Origin: an uncultured Selenomonadaceae bacterium
GTDB lineage: Bacteria > Bacillota > Negativicutes > Selenomonadales > Selenomonadaceae
Assembly: GCA_905235425.1 (NCBI GenBank)
Contig: CAJOKY010000029.1
Location: 1-13,631 of the forward strand
Length of the DNA stretch: 13,631 bases
Reading direction: 5' to 3'
This document shows positions 12,480 to 13,631 of the stretch, one piece after another (the first letter of the stretch is position 1; every line of letters begins with the position of its first letter). The translations under genes and the position numbers were made by a program. Under the pieces are notes generated by a model. The model saw only the letters and a list, made by a program, of their open reading frames with translations. It did no database searches and was not told where the DNA came from.

Positions 12480-13469
12480 GTGGATACAAAAAATTTAACC
12501 GTTGCAGAAATTGCGACAAGGATTATCGCGGGTGAACGCCTGCAAAGTAGCGATGACGTAGAAATTTTTTTGACGACGCCGCTTAACGATTTACAAAAAG
12601 GCGCGGGAGCGATTCAGAAACATTTTTGCGGCAACCATATTGACCTTTGCACGATTATAAACGGTAAAAGCGGACGTTGCGGCGAAAATTGCAAGTACTG
12701 CGCACAGGCGGCTTGTCATAAAACCGGCGTTGAAGTTCATGACTTTTTACCGGCAGAAGAAATTTTAAATGCCGCGTTGAAAAATGAACAGGCGGGAGTA
12801 AACAGATTTTCAATCGTGACGAGCGGCAGGGCGTTAAGCGGCGCTGACTTCGACAAGGCGGTTGATGCATATAAACTTATGTACGGCAAACTGAAAATCG
12901 ATCTCTGTGCGTCTCACGGTATTTTAAATGCGAATCAATTTAAGCGTCTTCGTGAAGCCGGAGTGAAAAGTTATCACCACAATATTGAAACGTCGAAAAG
13001 ATTTTTCGCGCAGATTTGCACTTCGCATACCTATGAAGACAGGATTAACACGATTAAACTGGCGCAGGCGGCGGGGCTGAATGTTTGCTCCGGCGGCATT
13101 ATCGGCATGGGCGAAAGTTGGCAGGATAGATTTGATATGGCGTTTGCGCTTGCCGAGTTAAAAATAAAATCAGTGCCGGTTAATGTTTTAAACGCGGTAA
13201 AAGGTACGGCGCTTGAACATCTTAAACCATTGGGCGCGGAAGAAATTTTGCGTACCATTGCGATTTTCAGATTTATTCTGCCTGACGCAAATATAAGACT
13301 TGCCGCAGGAAGAAAGTATTTGCCGGACAAAGGCGCGTCGGCATTTTTATATGGCGCGTCGGCGTCAATCACCGGCGATATGTTGACGACTTCCGGAACG
13401 ACGATTAAAGGCGATTTTGAAATTTTGGAGCGGCTTGGCTTGACAAACAAAAAATTTTACGGCGTTTAG
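12480..13469 (+). CDS. bioB: Biotin synthase BioB (radical SAM)
   Basis: Inserts sulfur into dethiobiotin to make biotin, the last step of the pathway. The 329-residue protein starts at GTG 12480 with GGAGGG 6-7 bases upstream. The radical SAM motif is C67-x3-C71-x2-C74 (GRCGENCKYCAQ). Of the residues that bind the auxiliary [2Fe-2S] cluster in E. coli BioB, C143 (DLCASHG), C203 (NVCSGG) and R278 (AAGRKYLP) appear conserved. The position matching E. coli Cys97 is Ser111 (NRFSIVTSG). An extra Cys180 lies in ICTSHTYEDR. The rest of the fold is normal: HHNIETS, GIIGMGE, LNAVKGT. Together with BioY it suggests uptake of biotin or dethiobiotin plus final conversion; bioA, bioD and bioF are not nearby. 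Confidence 0.94.
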   Translation: MDTKNLTVAEIATRIIAGERLQSSDDVEIFLTTPLNDLQKGAGAIQKHFCGNHIDLCTIINGKSGRCGENCKYCAQAACHKTGVEVHDFLPAEEILNAALKNEQAGVNRFSIVTSGRALSGADFDKAVDAYKLMYGKLKIDLCASHGILNANQFKRLREAGVKSYHHNIETSKRFFAQICTSHTYEDRINTIKLAQAAGLNVCSGGIIGMGESWQDRFDMAFALAELKIKSVPVNVLNAVKGTALEHLKPLGAEEILRTIAIFRFILPDANIRLAAGRKYLPDKGASAFLYGASASITGDMLTTSGTTIKGDFEILERLGLTNKKFYGV

Positions 13470-13520
13470 TTAGGTATAATGCGGTTTTTAAGATTTTAAA
13501 AAATATTTTTAGAGAGGGGG
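13470..13520. other. Spacer between bioB and the rRNA-type promoter
   Basis: Contains an isolated TATAAT (13475-13480) without a -35 at the right distance, and an AT-only inverted repeat, TTTTTAA (13485-13491) and TTAAAAA (13496-13502), followed by TATTTTT. The latter could be a weak bioB terminator. Confidence 0.35.
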
Positions 13521-13549
13521 TTGACAAACGGTATATAGGGTGATATCCT
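13521..13549 (+). promoter_or_regulatory. Strong promoter, probably of an rRNA operon
   Basis: Perfect -35 TTGACA (13521-13526), 17-base spacer, and an extended -10 TGATATCCT (13541-13549). The downstream leader resembles an rRNA operon (see the boxA-like entry). Confidence 0.7.
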
Positions 13550-13554
13550 ATGCA

Positions 13555-13631
13555 AGCTGATTCGCTCAGGACTCCTTGAAAACTGAACAATGTTTTTGCT
13601 AGTGCAGGTCTTATTTTTTAGACCTATCAGA
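13555..13631 (+). ncRNA. Probable rRNA operon leader with boxA-like antitermination site
   Basis: ACTCCTTGAAAACTGAACA (13571-13589) resembles the boxA and adjoining leader seen before 16S genes in Bacillota. It is followed by a hairpin, AGGTCT (13606-13611) and AGACCT (13620-13625), with an 8-base AT loop. Mature 16S is not reached within the window, so the identity is inferred from the strong promoter and the leader motif. Confidence 0.55.

Noticed and set aside
13031..13450. Minus-strand open frame opposite bioB
   Set aside because: Shadow of bioB, whose motifs are clear along the entire length.
13475..13480. TATAAT as an additional rRNA promoter
   Set aside because: The only good TTGACA upstream (13440-13445) is 29 bases away, too far for a normal promoter.
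1..13631. tRNA genes, prophage, transposase or defence genes
   Set aside because: No tRNA cloverleaf or any such coding sequence was seen on either strand by reading; a covariance search was not possible.

Overview
The window looks like chromosome of a low-to-middling GC anaerobic Bacillota. A flagellated Negativicutes (Selenomonadales-like) bacterium is my best guess. The evidence is the mix of genes: a PilP/GspC-like pilus protein, a flagellar-operon zinc protein of the YvyF type, CdaA diadenylate cyclase, rubredoxin, malate dehydrogenase, and MqnE of the futalosine menaquinone route. Strong AGGAGG-type ribosome sites and frequent TTG/GTG starts also fit. The taxonomic call is an inference; no 16S sequence is visible.

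Layout. Positions 25-5122 (+) hold a pilus-assembly-like membrane protein, pcrA (UvrD/PcrA helicase) and ligA (NAD-dependent ligase), ending in a clear terminator near 5147-5174. Positions 5397-5918 (+) hold a stand-alone YvyF-like double zinc-ribbon gene. It is followed by a 428-base gene-poor gap with a terminator and a complex palindromic element, then cdaA (6347-7195, +). From 7315 to 9748 all genes are on the minus strand: a CsoR/FrmR-family repressor, tadA, an unknown 83-residue protein, mdh and a short rubredoxin. A Sel1-repeat gene and mqnE (9862-11757, minus) form one operon. They are divergent from the bioY-bioB biotin operon (11920-13469, +). At 13521 a strong promoter begins what looks like a ribosomal RNA operon leader, cut off by the window end.

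Most genes are housekeeping. DNA repair and replication (pcrA, ligA), tRNA editing (tadA), c-di-AMP synthesis (cdaA), redox and central metabolism (mdh, rubredoxin), menaquinone (mqnE) and biotin supply (bioY imports, bioB makes the last step) are side by side without one common theme.

The unusual content is between the genes. Six intergenic spots carry short tandem arrays with different sequences but the same 7-base period (occasionally 8), and most units carry a TAG or CTA core. Several arrays start exactly at, or contain, the stop codon of the neighbouring gene. Two large arrays of the same unit family lie in opposite orientation and flank yvyF-cdaA. Other points of note are a rubredoxin whose first iron-binding pair is C-x-C instead of C-x-x-C, a biotin synthase with Ser at one expected auxiliary-cluster Cys, and a 150-bp two-part palindromic element upstream of cdaA.
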